From 13-2-20CM-68-14 sp046733295 (GTDB taxonomy: Bacteria; Actinomycetota; Thermoleophilia; Gaiellales; Gaiellaceae), in NCBI GenBank assembly GCA_046733295.1, contig JBKPOY010000035.1:1-64000 (forward strand): a stretch of 64,000 nt of DNA, in the 5' to 3' direction. Position 1 is the first letter of the stretch. Every line of letters begins with the position of its first letter. The notes beneath the pieces were generated by a model, which was not told the origin of the DNA, made no database searches, and saw only the letters and a program-made list of their open reading frames with translations. A program made the translations under genes and the position numbers. Positions 1 through 8,793 of this stretch are shown piece after piece.

Positions 1-945
1 CCGCTTTCGCCGGTAGCGGTGAGCTCACCCGACGGCAGGAGCATCGCGTACAGCGCCTGGCGGGAGCTGCGTAGCGTCGATCCGGCGCTCTCGTTCTCGA
101 CGCAGCGGATTCGGCCCGGCGAGGCGCTGGCGGTGCCCTCACTGCGCGTGGCCGACGACCAGGGACACGACTTCCTCGTCGCCCGCGGCGCCTACTCCGC
201 GGCGTGGCGCGACGACGGCGCGCTCGCGTACGTCCAGGGTGTTGAGCCGAGCTTCCGCGCCGGCAACATCTACGACGGCCGGGTTCTCGTCCGTCGCGAC
301 ACACACGGCCCCGCGGTCGAGTGGACGCCCGAGCCGGGTCGCTACGTCGTGTACGGGTGGGCAGGCTCGCGGCTCCTCTTCTACAGCATCGGCGCCGGCG
401 AGAGCCTCGAGCTCTTCGTGGCCGACGGGCCCGGCCGGGTGCGGCCCTTCGCCGACGGCAGCGCAGTTGCTCTCAGCCCGGACGGAGCGCGCGTGGTCGT
501 CCTCAGTCCGGACGCAACGAGCGTGCGGGTGCTCGACGTCGCCACGGGGCGTGAGCAGGCGTGGCTGGACGTGAAGACGGCCTCGCCTCCCCTTCGCTGG
601 ATCGGCTATTCGGGCTCGTGGACGCGAGACCGTGTCGTCGCCCCTGCGAGCTCCGGGCTGGCGGTCTTCCGGATCGGCCCGGAGTCGATCGAGCTGGAGC
701 AGGCGCTCAGCCTGAGCCAAACGGAGTTCCCGGCGGGCGTCCAGGAGCCGGAGTTCGTCGACGCGGAAGCCGACGAGATCGTCGCGACCGCCGAAGCGCC
801 GGCAGCCGACGGTCAGGCTGCCGCGTTCTTCCTCGACTGCGATCGGGTGGCACGGACGTGCGCGCGTGGCGCGCCCGCTCCCGCGAAGGAATGGCCACGA
901 CTCGTCCGCAATCCGAGCCGCCCCGGAAAGGAGCGTTCCCGATGA
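1..945 (+). CDS. TolB/WD40-like beta-propeller protein, 5' end outside window
   Basis: The frame is open to the first base, so the gene begins upstream; the GTG at 19 lies inside a propeller repeat. Blade-like units of the form SPDGrsIAY and LSPDGARVVV recur, alternating with short strand-rich stretches, as in TolB/WD40-type propellers. No enzyme motif is visible in the 308 residues present. The stop TGA (943-945) overlaps the ATG of the next gene (942), so the two are probably cotranslated. Substrate or partner cannot be told; propellers of this kind usually bind proteins or glycans at the cell envelope. Confidence 0.75.
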   Translation, partial: PLSPVAVSSPDGRSIAYSAWRELRSVDPALSFSTQRIRPGEALAVPSLRVADDQGHDFLVARGAYSAAWRDDGALAYVQGVEPSFRAGNIYDGRVLVRRDTHGPAVEWTPEPGRYVVYGWAGSRLLFYSIGAGESLELFVADGPGRVRPFADGSAVALSPDGARVVVLSPDATSVRVLDVATGREQAWLDVKTASPPLRWIGYSGSWTRDRVVAPASSGLAVFRIGPESIELEQALSLSQTEFPAGVQEPEFVDAEADEIVATAEAPAADGQAAAFFLDCDRVARTCARGAPAPAKEWPRLVRNPSRPGKERSR

Positions 946-1514
946 CGATCCGCCGGCTCATCGCACTCGTCTCCGCGGCGATCGTCCTCGCGCATCCGGC
1001 CCGCGCCTGCGCCTACTACACGTACTTCGACTTCGCGCGGCGCTCGAACACGGCTTCGACGCTGACGATGGTCTGGCAGCAGATTCCGGGCCACTTCAGC
1101 ACCGCGGCCTGGCGCGCCGGCTCGGGCTCGTCGACAAACGCGTGCTGGATCGGCCACGGCTGGCTGCCGGTCGGGTGGTACGACCTGAACGGCCACTGGG
1201 ACAGCTACAACGGCACGATCAAGGGCCGCGTCTTCTACCTCCAGAACAAACCGTGCTGGAACGGAACGTGGCGCACCGAGCTCTTCGTCCACTCCGAGGA
1301 GACTGCCGACCAGGGTCAGTACTGTCCCTCCGCCGGCGACGACCCCTATTGCTGGGAAGCCGACTACGACTACATGTCGAACGGCTGCATCAAGATCTCC
1401 CGCGCCGGCAACCCGAGCGACCTACGCCTGATGCACGACGGCTGGCACGCGAAGACGAGCGACTACCGGCACGGCTCGTTCTGGATCAACGACTGGCTCT
1501 ACGTGCACGACTGA
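942..1514 (+). CDS. Small secreted protein with YkuD-like L,D-transpeptidase signature
   Basis: A 190-aa protein starting at ATG 942, preceded by GGAAAGGAG at 925-933. Residues 1-22 form a signal peptide (MTIRRL then a hydrophobic run ending ARA). The C-terminal part has FVH (His117) and SNGCIK (Ser146-Cys149), which fit the His and S-x-G-C-I-(R/K) elements of YkuD L,D-transpeptidases, although the usual HG is HS here. Several extra cysteines (C23, C69, C105, C128, C137) could form disulphides in the exported protein. It is coupled to the upstream propeller gene. Peptidoglycan cross-linking is inferred from the motif; the family match is atypical. Confidence 0.55.
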   Translation: MTIRRLIALVSAAIVLAHPARACAYYTYFDFARRSNTASTLTMVWQQIPGHFSTAAWRAGSGSSTNACWIGHGWLPVGWYDLNGHWDSYNGTIKGRVFYLQNKPCWNGTWRTELFVHSEETADQGQYCPSAGDDPYCWEADYDYMSNGCIKISRAGNPSDLRLMHDGWHAKTSDYRHGSFWINDWLYVHD

Positions 1515-1550
1515 GCCGGTCAGTCACGAGGCCCTCCCCAGGGAGCGAAG

Positions 1551-1568
1551 CGGCGGCAGGGGCCGCCG
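1551..1568. terminator. Weak GC-rich stem-loop between convergent genes
   Basis: CGGCGGC (1551-1557) pairs with GCCGCCG (1562-1568) around AGGG, followed by TTTCG on the plus strand. It sits between the plus-strand YkuD-like gene and the end of clpC, where a bidirectional terminator is expected. The T-tract is short. Confidence 0.4.
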
Positions 1569-1582
1569 TTTCGCGTTGGCTG

Positions 1583-4111
1583 CTAGTCGTCGTCCGAGCC
1601 GCCGTCCTCGTCGGCGGAGCTCTGCGGCTCATCCGGCGGGACAGTGACCTTCTCCGGCGTGATCTCGCCGGGGATGATCGAGATGTCGACCTCGTCGTCG
1701 TTCTTGCGCTCGACGAGAATCGTCGAGCCGGGCTCCAGGTTCCGGCCGAGGACGAAGTCGGCTAGCGGGTCCTCGATGAACCGCTGGATCGCGCGGCGCA
1801 ACGGCCGGGCGCCCATCGCGGGGTCGTAGCCCTTCTCGACGAGCAGCTCCTTCGCGTCGTTGGTGAGCTCGATCGCCACCTCGTGCTCGCCCATCTGCTC
1901 GCGCAGCCGGCGGAGCACCAGGTCGACGATCGTCGTGATCTCGTCCTTCGTCAGCTTGTGGAAGACGATCACCTCGTCGATGCGGTTGAGCAGCTCCGGC
2001 CGGAAAACCTTCTTAAGCTCGCCCATGATCCGATCCTTCATGTCCTCGTACGACAGGCCGGTCTCGTCGCCGATCGAGAACCCGAGGGTCTGGTTCTTCG
2101 AGATCGTGCCGGCGCCGATGTTCGAGGTCATGATCACGATCGTGTTGCGGAAGTCGACCTTCCGCCCCTGGGCGTCCGTGAGCCGGCCGTCCTCCAGGAT
2201 CTGAAGGAGGATGTTGAAGACGTCGGGGTGGGCCTTCTCGATCTCGTCGAGGAGCACCACCGAGTAAGGCTTGCGGCGAACGGCCTCGGTGAGCTGCCCG
2301 CCCTCGTCGTAACCGATGTAGCCGGGCGGTGAGCCGACGAGCCGCGACACGGAGTGCTTCTCCATGTACTCCGACATGTCGACCTGAACCATCGCGTCCT
2401 CGTCACCGAACAGGAACTCGGCGAGCGTGCGCGCCAGCTCGGTCTTGCCGACGCCGGAGGGCCCGAGGAAGATGAACGAGCCGGTCGGGCGCTTCGGATC
2501 CTTGATGCCCGCGCGGGCGCGGCGGATCGACTTCGAGACGGCGACGATCGCCTCCTCCTGGCCGATCACGCGCTTGTGCAGCTCTTCCTCCATCCGGATC
2601 AACTTCTGCGACTCGGCCTCGGTGAGCTTGAAGACGGGGATGCCCGTCCACATCGAGACGATGTCGGCGATCTCCTCCTCGCCGATCTCCGGCTGCTCCT
2701 CGGCTCCTTCCGAGTTGCGCCATTCCTCCTCGAGGTCGCGCTTCTTCTGCGAGAGCTTGCGCTCCTTGTCGCGGAGGGAGGCCGCCTTCTCGAACTCCTG
2801 CGACTCGATCGCCTCTTCCTTGTCCTTGCGGACCTTCTCGATCTCGTCCTCGAGCTCGCGGTAGCGCGGCGGCGCGCTCATCGTCTTGATGCGCATGCGG
2901 GACGCGGCCTCGTCGATCAGGTCGATCGCCTTGTCCGGCAGGTGCCGATCCTGGATGTACCGATCGGAGAGCGTTGCGGCAGCGCGGAGGGCCTCGTCGG
3001 TGATCTTGCAGCGGTGGTGCGCCTCGTAGCGGTCGCGCAACCCGCGCAGGATCTGAACCGTGTCGTCCACGGTCGGCTCGTCGACGCGGATCTGCTGGAA
3101 CCGGCGCTCGAGCGCCGCGTCCCGCTCGAGGTACTTGCGGTACTCGTCGAGCGTCGTCGCTCCGATCGTCTGGAGCTCACCACGCGCCAACGCCGGCTTC
3201 AGGATCGAGGCGGCGTCGATCGCGCCTTCGGCCGCGCCGGCGCCGACGAGGTTGTGGAGCTCGTCGATGAACAGGATGATGTCGCCGCGCTGGGTGATCT
3301 CCTTCATCACCTTCTTCAGGCGCTCCTCGAACTCACCGCGGTACTTCGAGCCGGCGACGAGCGCAGCGAGGTCGAGCGTGTAGATCTGCTTGCCCTTCAG
3401 GAGCTCGGGAACGTTGTTCGACGAGATCCGCGCGGCGAGACCCTCGACGACGGCCGTCTTTCCGACGCCCGGCTCGCCGATCAGCACGGGGTTGTTCTTC
3501 GTGCGGCGCGACAGGATCTGCATGACGCGCTCGATCTCGGTCTGCCGGCCCACCACCGGGTCGAGCTTCGCCTCGGCGGCAAGCTTCGTCAGGTTCCGGC
3601 CGAACTGGTCGAGCAGCTTCGAGCTCTTGGTTTTCTCACCTGGAGCGCCGCCGGGGCCGCCCTGCTGGCGCCTGCCGGGGCCTGAGAGCATCCGGATGAT
3701 CTCGTTGCGAATCTTCTCGGCGTCCGCGTCGAAGTCGAGCAGGATCCGGGCTGCCACGCCTTCGTTCTCGCGCACGAGGCCGAGCAGGATGTGCTCGGTG
3801 CCGATGTAGTTGTGGCCGAGCGACAGCGCCTCGCGGAGCGCAAGCTCGAGCACTTTCTTCGCGCGTGGGGTGAACGGGATCTGTCCCGTCGTCACCTCGT
3901 CGCCCTGCCCCACGATGCGGGCGACCTGCGCGCGAACCTCCTCGACCGTGATGTCGAGGGACTCGAGGACACGGGCCGCAAGCCCTTCCTCCTCGCGCAA
4001 CAGGCCGAGGAGGATGTGCTCCGTGCCGATGTAGTTGTGCTTGAGCGCACGCGCCTCGTCCTGGGCGAGGACGACGACCTGGCGGGCTCTCTCGGTGAAT
4101 CGTTCGAACAA
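1583..4111 (-). CDS. clpC: ATP-dependent Clp protease ATP-binding subunit ClpC
   Basis: An 842-aa AAA+ unfoldase that feeds proteins to ClpP in the cytoplasm. Domain order: two Clp-N repeats (about 1-145, each with NYIGTEHILLGL), D1 ATPase with Walker A GEPGVGKT (212-219), a UVR-containing coiled-coil middle domain (about 420-460), and D2 ATPase with GPSGVGKT (550-557). The ClpP-docking loop LGF is at 676-678, so it is a degradation partner and not a ClpB-type disaggregase. The start is TTG at 4111 (MFERFTERAR, the normal ClpC N-terminus). The tail is acidic. A perfect 19-bp palindrome lies 25 bp upstream. In mycobacteria clpC1 follows lysS and lsr2; here the polysaccharide island separates them. 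Confidence 0.97.
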   Translation of the reverse strand: MFERFTERARQVVVLAQDEARALKHNYIGTEHILLGLLREEEGLAARVLESLDITVEEVRAQVARIVGQGDEVTTGQIPFTPRAKKVLELALREALSLGHNYIGTEHILLGLVRENEGVAARILLDFDADAEKIRNEIIRMLSGPGRRQQGGPGGAPGEKTKSSKLLDQFGRNLTKLAAEAKLDPVVGRQTEIERVMQILSRRTKNNPVLIGEPGVGKTAVVEGLAARISSNNVPELLKGKQIYTLDLAALVAGSKYRGEFEERLKKVMKEITQRGDIILFIDELHNLVGAGAAEGAIDAASILKPALARGELQTIGATTLDEYRKYLERDAALERRFQQIRVDEPTVDDTVQILRGLRDRYEAHHRCKITDEALRAAATLSDRYIQDRHLPDKAIDLIDEAASRMRIKTMSAPPRYRELEDEIEKVRKDKEEAIESQEFEKAASLRDKERKLSQKKRDLEEEWRNSEGAEEQPEIGEEEIADIVSMWTGIPVFKLTEAESQKLIRMEEELHKRVIGQEEAIVAVSKSIRRARAGIKDPKRPTGSFIFLGPSGVGKTELARTLAEFLFGDEDAMVQVDMSEYMEKHSVSRLVGSPPGYIGYDEGGQLTEAVRRKPYSVVLLDEIEKAHPDVFNILLQILEDGRLTDAQGRKVDFRNTIVIMTSNIGAGTISKNQTLGFSIGDETGLSYEDMKDRIMGELKKVFRPELLNRIDEVIVFHKLTKDEITTIVDLVLRRLREQMGEHEVAIELTNDAKELLVEKGYDPAMGARPLRRAIQRFIEDPLADFVLGRNLEPGSTILVERKNDDEVDISIIPGEITPEKVTVPPDEPQSSADEDGGSDDD

Positions 4112-4135
4112 CCTCTTCCCTCTCTCGGCTCCGTG

Positions 4136-4154
4136 GGCGCTAAGCCTTAGCGCC
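4136..4154. promoter_or_regulatory. Perfect 19-bp palindrome upstream of clpC
   Basis: GGCGCTAAG and its exact complement CTTAGCGCC flank one central C, 25 bp upstream of the clpC start. A possible minus-strand -10 (TAGAGT, 4164-4159) lies just upstream, so transcription would start inside or next to the palindrome. This is the expected place for an operator. It does not fit the published ClgR spacing exactly, so the regulator is unknown. Confidence 0.5.
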
Positions 4155-4499
4155 GCTCCACTCTAGCGAACCCCTCGGGGGGCACCGCCAGGCTTTCCGA
4201 GCCTCTCGGCGAGGCTTTTCAAAACCGTTACCGAGGGCTTCCGTCACCGAGTCGAGCAACGCCCCCGAGAGGGCGTGGAGCGGCCAAGAGCAGTCCGGCC
4301 ACGCCGATCCACCCAGGCCGGCCGCCTCAACCTTTTTGACGGTTCATTCGTCATAGCCAGGACCGTGCGGCTCCAGGACCACACTCGAAGCTTGGATTTT
4401 CGGACGAACCAATCATGATGGTCAACCCGCGGCCCCTGTTTACACATCTTCGAGTGGCGGAAAGTCCTACCTCATTGCGGCTTCCTTGCTTACCAACCC

Positions 4500-4527
4500 T
4501 TGACACGACGCCGATCACGGCTATCTA
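4500..4527 (+). promoter_or_regulatory. Sigma-70-type promoter of the exopolysaccharide operon
   Basis: A consensus -35 TTGACA (4500-4505), a 16-bp spacer and -10 TATCTA (4522-4527) lie 65 bp before the first start codon of the Wzz/kinase gene. Predicted start of transcription is near 4534, giving a leader of about 55 nt. It probably drives the whole plus-strand run to 12286. Confidence 0.7.
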
Positions 4528-4591
4528 TGGTTCTCAAGGGGATTTGTACTAGCGGCCACCGCGGCGATCGCGGGTGAATCGAGGAGGGGAC

Positions 4592-6217
4592 TTGACAACA
4601 GACGGGGATTTGCGGCACTCCTCGACCCTGCGCGACTACTTGGCGGTGGTGCGCCGGCGCAAGTGGATCATCCTGCAGGCGGTGATCCTCATCCCACTGG
4701 CGGCCCTCGTGCTGTCGGTGCGACAGCACAAGGTCTATCAGGCGAAGGCGCAGGTGCTCCTGACGATGCAGGACCTGGGTCGCGCGCTGACCGGATTCGG
4801 CGCCCCGGACGTCAACCAGGACGCAACGCGCATCTCCCAGACGCAGGCCAACATCGCCCGCACTCCGGAGGTCGCGGACCGGGCGTTGGCTAAGGCGGGG
4901 ATCCGCGATCGGAGCGGCTACCGTCTGCTGGCCGCGTCCAAGGTCACGGCTGACCCGACGTCGAACCTCCTCTTTTTCTCGGCTCGGGATCGCGATCCGG
5001 CCACCGCCGTGCGGCTGGTGAACGCATACGCGAACGGCTACGTCGACTACAAGCAACAACTCGACACGGCGTCGATCAAGAAGGCCGAGAGCGGAGTTCG
5101 CGACCGGCTGTCACAACTCCGGAAGAACGGCCAGGAGAGTTCGCGGCTGTTCACCAATCTGGCCGACCGGCTCGACCAGCTCGAGCAGATGAAGGCGCTT
5201 CAGAGCTCGAACGCTTCGGTCGTTCGCACCGCCGACTTCGCCCGCCAGGTGGAGCCCCAGCCGCTACGCAATGGAATCATCGGGCTCGCCCTGGGCCTCG
5301 TGCTCGGACTCGCGCTCGCGTTCCTGCGCGATGCCCTCGACACGCGCGTCCGTTCCGCGGAGGAGATCGGCGACCGGCTCGGGTTGCCGCTGCTGGCGCG
5401 GGTGCCGGAGCCGCCGCGCCGCTTGCGGCGCGAGAACCGGCTGGTGATGCTGGCCGACCCGACCTCGCCGGAGGCGGAGGCCTTCCGGATGCTCCGGACG
5501 AACCTCGACTTCGTCCGGCTCGACCACGACGCCAAGACGATCATGGTCACGAGCGCGGTCGAGGCGGAGGGCAAGTCGACGACTGCCGCGAACCTCGCGG
5601 CCGCCCTAGCACGCGTCGGGCAGCGCGTCACGCTCGTCGACCTCGACCTTCGCCGGCCCTTCCTGCACAACTTCTTCGATCTCGCCGGGCGGCCGGGCCT
5701 GACGCAGGTTGCGCTCGGCCACGCAGAGCTCGAGGATGCGCTGACGCCGATCCCGCTGATGCGGCCCGGGAAGCTGACCGATCCCCTCAACGACCCACTC
5801 GGCGAGGTGAACGGCAATGGGCACCGGAACGGCCGCGTCGAGGGCCTGCTCGAGGTTCTGGGCTCGGGCCCGATCCCGCCGAATGTCGACGAGTTCGTCG
5901 GCACGAAGGCGGTCGCCGAGATCCTGACCGAGCTGCGGCAGCGTTCGGACGTCGTCATCATCGACTCGACGCCGCTGCTAGTCGTCGGCGACGCCATGGC
6001 ACTCACCGGCTCGGTCGACGCGCTGCTCGTCGTCGCCCGTGCGAACCTCGTGCGACGCCCGATGCTCCGCGAGCTCCACCGCGTGCTCGAGGCGAGCCCC
6101 GCTCTCAAGCTCGGCTACGTGGTCACCGGCGCGGCCGCCGGTGCGGGTTACTACGGCTACGAGAGCTCCTACGGCTACCGCGCCTCCGCGCGGCGGCCGA
6201 AGGAGCGCGTGGAATGA
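4592..6217 (+). CDS. Wzz/BY-kinase fusion: polysaccharide chain-length and tyrosine autokinase
   Basis: A membrane protein with a Wzz domain fused to a bacterial tyrosine kinase. Numbering from the upstream GTG (4574), the first membrane helix is at about 32-48 after a basic VRRRKW motif, the second at 233-251, Walker A VEAEGKST near 329-336, Walker A' LVDLDLRRP near 354-362, and Walker B VVIIDSTPL near 460-468. The C-terminus carries a tyrosine cluster (Y526, Y527, Y529, Y533, Y535), the usual autophosphorylation tail. TTG 4592 is preferred over GTG 4574 because GAGGAGGGG lies just before it, though spacing is short. First gene of the operon; the stop overlaps the next start by 4 nt. Confidence 0.9.
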   Translation: MTTDGDLRHSSTLRDYLAVVRRRKWIILQAVILIPLAALVLSVRQHKVYQAKAQVLLTMQDLGRALTGFGAPDVNQDATRISQTQANIARTPEVADRALAKAGIRDRSGYRLLAASKVTADPTSNLLFFSARDRDPATAVRLVNAYANGYVDYKQQLDTASIKKAESGVRDRLSQLRKNGQESSRLFTNLADRLDQLEQMKALQSSNASVVRTADFARQVEPQPLRNGIIGLALGLVLGLALAFLRDALDTRVRSAEEIGDRLGLPLLARVPEPPRRLRRENRLVMLADPTSPEAEAFRMLRTNLDFVRLDHDAKTIMVTSAVEAEGKSTTAANLAAALARVGQRVTLVDLDLRRPFLHNFFDLAGRPGLTQVALGHAELEDALTPIPLMRPGKLTDPLNDPLGEVNGNGHRNGRVEGLLEVLGSGPIPPNVDEFVGTKAVAEILTELRQRSDVVIIDSTPLLVVGDAMALTGSVDALLVVARANLVRRPMLRELHRVLEASPALKLGYVVTGAAAGAGYYGYESSYGYRASARRPKERVE

Positions 6218-6885
6218 GGCGGACGCGGATTCTCATCGCCGACTCGGTCCCGATCTTCAGGGCCGGCGTCCGGAACCTCCTTTCGCGCGAAGCCGACTTC
6301 GAGGTGGTCGACGCAGCCGATCTCGACGAGGTCCAGCGCGTCATTGCCGAGGGTGAGCCAGACGTCGCCCTCGTCGACCTCGACCTTCCTCCGGACGGCG
6401 GCATCGCCGCGGTGCGGAATCTCGCGAAGGAGTGCTCCACCCACATGATCGTCTGGAGCTTCGAGCCGGAGCGCGAGACCGTGCTCGCCGCGGTTCGCGC
6501 GGGGGCGGACGGCTACCTCCACAAGGAAATCGCCCCGCAGGGCCTGATCCGCTCGCTGCGTGGCGCGGTCGAGGGCGAGGCGCCGCTCTCGCGCGACCTG
6601 GCGAGCATGATGATCGCGGCGCTCCACGCCCTCGAGAAGCAAGCAAACGCCCGTGAGCGCGCCGCCGTGCTCTCGGCCCGCGAGCGTGAGGTGCTTGATC
6701 TTGTCGCGCGGGGGGCGCGCAACAAGGAGATCGCCGCGGCGCTCTTCATCTCCGAGTTCACCGTCAAGCGGCACATGCAGAACATCCTCCAGAAGCTCGA
6801 GCTGCCGTCGCGCCGCGCCGCCGCAGCGTTCCACTGGGCCGCCTTCGGCTCGGAGGGCGCCGTCGCCGCGGGGCAAATGGCATGA
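6214..6885 (+). CDS. NarL/FixJ-family response regulator with LuxR-type HTH
   Basis: A 223-aa regulator with an N-terminal receiver domain and a C-terminal LuxR helix-turn-helix. The predicted phosphoacceptor is Asp55 (VALVDLDLPP), with Asp10 in the acidic pocket. The HTH begins LSAREREVLDLVARG and continues with NKEIAAALFISEFTVKRH. It overlaps the kinase gene upstream and the pseudo-receiver gene downstream by ATGA. No histidine kinase is adjacent, so the signal may come from an orphan kinase or from outside a classical phosphorelay. A role in controlling the polysaccharide operon is inferred from position. Confidence 0.88.
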   Translation: MRRTRILIADSVPIFRAGVRNLLSREADFEVVDAADLDEVQRVIAEGEPDVALVDLDLPPDGGIAAVRNLAKECSTHMIVWSFEPERETVLAAVRAGADGYLHKEIAPQGLIRSLRGAVEGEAPLSRDLASMMIAALHALEKQANARERAAVLSAREREVLDLVARGARNKEIAAALFISEFTVKRHMQNILQKLELPSRRAAAAFHWAAFGSEGAVAAGQMA

Positions 6886-7262
6886 GCGTCTCGCTCGGGA
6901 CGGGCGGGGCGGCCCTCGTGGCCGTGGTCTGCAAGGTCCCGCTGCTCTGCGAGGCCCTGGCGTCGTCCTTCGAGGGCATCGGCGACATTCGCTCGTTCCC
7001 GGGCGACCTCGAGGACACCGACGGTCTCCTTCGGTCGCTCCGCCCGGACGCGGTCGTCGTCGACACGCGCCCGCAGGCGGCGGCGGCCGAGCCGTTCGCG
7101 CGAGACACCCACACCCCGCTCGTGCACGTGCTGCTCCGCGAGCAGAAGCTTCGCGTCCTGCGACGCGGTGACTGGGAGGTGCTCGAACAGGAGGACGCGT
7201 CGCCCGAGGCGATCAGGAACGTCCTCGTCGCGGGGATCTACGGGAAGAGGCAGCCGGCGTGA
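6882..7262 (+). CDS. Small receiver-like (pseudo-receiver) protein
   Basis: A 126-aa protein with the beta-alpha pattern of a response-regulator receiver but no output domain. Asp61 in AVVVDTRP matches the phosphorylation position, but the first strand (LVAVVCKVP) lacks the paired acidic residues that bind magnesium. A degenerate, phosphorylation-independent switch is therefore likely. It starts by ATGA overlap with the LuxR regulator, and its stop overlaps the GTG of the priming transferase, so all three are translationally coupled. Function is not known; a partner of the regulator or of the tyrosine kinase is possible. Confidence 0.65.
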   Translation: MSVSLGTGGAALVAVVCKVPLLCEALASSFEGIGDIRSFPGDLEDTDGLLRSLRPDAVVVDTRPQAAAAEPFARDTHTPLVHVLLREQKLRVLRRGDWEVLEQEDASPEAIRNVLVAGIYGKRQPA

Positions 7263-8791
7263 ACGCGACGGAACGCATCGCGCTCGCCCAGGGCGTGGAG
7301 CTCTACGACGAGCTCTCCGCAACGGTCAACGAGCGTACCCTCGAGATTCTGGAGCAGCGCCGCAAGACGGCGGTGATCAGACGGCGCGGGTGGCTGGTCC
7401 GCCGCATGCTCCTGATCGCCGACATTGTCGGGCTCGCCCTGGCCTTCGCCCTGGCGGAGGGGATCTTCAGGCACGGGACGGGCCTCAATCACTTCAACCT
7501 CTGGACGGAGGTGCTGCTCTTCGCAGCGACCCTGCCGGGCTGGCTTGTTGTCGTGAAGCTGTACGGCCTCTACGACCACGACGAGGAACGGACCGACCAC
7601 ACGACGGTCGACGACCTCGTCGGCGTCTTCCACATGGTCACAGTGGGGACGTGGTTGTTCTACGCGGGCGCCTACTTGACCGGGCTCGCCCACCCCGCGC
7701 TGCCCAAGATCGCGCTCTTCTGGGTGCTCGCGATCGTCTTCGTGACGATGGCGCGTGGGGCGGCGCGGACGATCGCGCGACGGCAGGTGACGTACGTCCA
7801 GAATGCGGTCATCGTCGGCGCCGGCGAGGTGGGCCAGCTCGTGGCGAAGAAGCTCTTGAATCACCCCGAGTACGGGATCAACCTCGTCGGCTTCGTCGAC
7901 GCGCAGCCCAAGGAACGCCGTGACGACCTCGAGGGGCTGACCCTGCTCGGCTCGCCCGACCGGCTCCCGGGGATCGTGCGGCTGTTCGACATCGAGCGCG
8001 TGATCGTCGCGTTCTCGAACGACTCGCACGAGAGCAGCCTCGAGCTGATCCGCTCCCTCAAGGACCTCGAGATCCAGATCGACATCGTCCCGCGTCTCTT
8101 CGAGCTGGTCGGGCCGAGTGTGGCGATCCACACCGTCGAGGGCCTGCCGTTGATCGGCCTCCCGCCGCTCCAGCTCTCGGGGTCGTCGCGCGTGATGAAA
8201 CGTCTGATGGACGTGGTCATCGCGAGCCTCGCGCTCCTCGTGCTCTCGCCACTCTTCGCGGTGCTGGCGCTCCTCATCAAGCGCGATTCTCATGGCCCAG
8301 TGTTCTTTCGGCAGGTCCGCATGGGCCGTGGAGACACCTTCCGGATCTACAAGTTCCGGACGATGAGCGCCGACGCGGACGAGCGAAAGAGCGAGTTCGC
8401 ACATTTGAACAAATACGCCCACGCCGGCGGCGACACACGCATGTTCAAGATCGAGAACGACCCGCGCGTGACCAGACTCGGCCGCTTTCTCCGGCGCTAC
8501 TCCCTCGACGAGCTGCCACAGCTGATCAACGTCTTCACGGGCGAGATGAGCCTTGTCGGCCCGCGGCCTTTGATCCTCGAAGAGGACCGGCACGTGGAGC
8601 TGTGGGGCCGTCAGCGGCTCGACCTGAAGCCCGGGATGACGGGACCCTGGCAGGTCCTCGGCCGTAACGACATCCCCTTTGCGGAGATGGTGAAGCTGGA
8701 CTACCTCTACGTGACGAACTGGTCGCTGTTCCGGGACCTGCAGCTGATACTCCGGACGATCCCGATCTTGTTCCGGACGCGCAGCGACTAG
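7259..8791 (+). CDS. Polyprenyl glycosylphosphotransferase (priming sugar transferase, WbaP/WcaJ type)
   Basis: A 510-aa membrane enzyme that moves a sugar-1-phosphate onto undecaprenyl phosphate, the first step of polysaccharide assembly. The N-terminal half has membrane helices and a Rossmann-like CoA-binding_3 segment starting at AVIVGAGEVGQLVAKKLL. The C-terminal sugar-transferase domain begins at MKRLMDVVIASLALLVL and shows FRQVRMGRG, YKFRTM, RFLRRYSLDELPQL and GPRPL, all typical of the family. The GTG start overlaps the preceding stop by 4 nt. Which sugar is transferred cannot be read from the sequence. Confidence 0.93.
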   Translation: MNATERIALAQGVELYDELSATVNERTLEILEQRRKTAVIRRRGWLVRRMLLIADIVGLALAFALAEGIFRHGTGLNHFNLWTEVLLFAATLPGWLVVVKLYGLYDHDEERTDHTTVDDLVGVFHMVTVGTWLFYAGAYLTGLAHPALPKIALFWVLAIVFVTMARGAARTIARRQVTYVQNAVIVGAGEVGQLVAKKLLNHPEYGINLVGFVDAQPKERRDDLEGLTLLGSPDRLPGIVRLFDIERVIVAFSNDSHESSLELIRSLKDLEIQIDIVPRLFELVGPSVAIHTVEGLPLIGLPPLQLSGSSRVMKRLMDVVIASLALLVLSPLFAVLALLIKRDSHGPVFFRQVRMGRGDTFRIYKFRTMSADADERKSEFAHLNKYAHAGGDTRMFKIENDPRVTRLGRFLRRYSLDELPQLINVFTGEMSLVGPRPLILEEDRHVELWGRQRLDLKPGMTGPWQVLGRNDIPFAEMVKLDYLYVTNWSLFRDLQLILRTIPILFRTRSD

Positions 8792-8793
8792 GA

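Larger units (their letters stand above)
4112..4591. other. 480-bp divergent intergenic region between clpC and the polysaccharide operon
   Basis: No plausible gene. It holds the clpC palindrome, two plus-strand hairpins (AGCCTC/GAGGCT at 4200-4216 followed by TTTTC, and ACGCCC/GGGCGT near 4258-4275), and the promoter of the downstream operon near 4500. Base composition is less GC-rich between about 4330 and 4560 than in the flanking genes. The terminator-like hairpin at 4200 could end a short RNA or insulate the two transcription units. Confidence 0.6.

Noticed and set aside
2354..3685. 443-aa plus-strand frame antisense to clpC
   Set aside because: It is the complement of a conserved AAA+ gene; its composition (Leu/Arg/Asp/Glu-rich, no motif) is typical of high-GC shadow frames.
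4574..4592. GTG 4574 as start of the Wzz/kinase gene
   Set aside because: It has no ribosome site; GAGGAGGGG precedes the downstream TTG. The choice is not certain.
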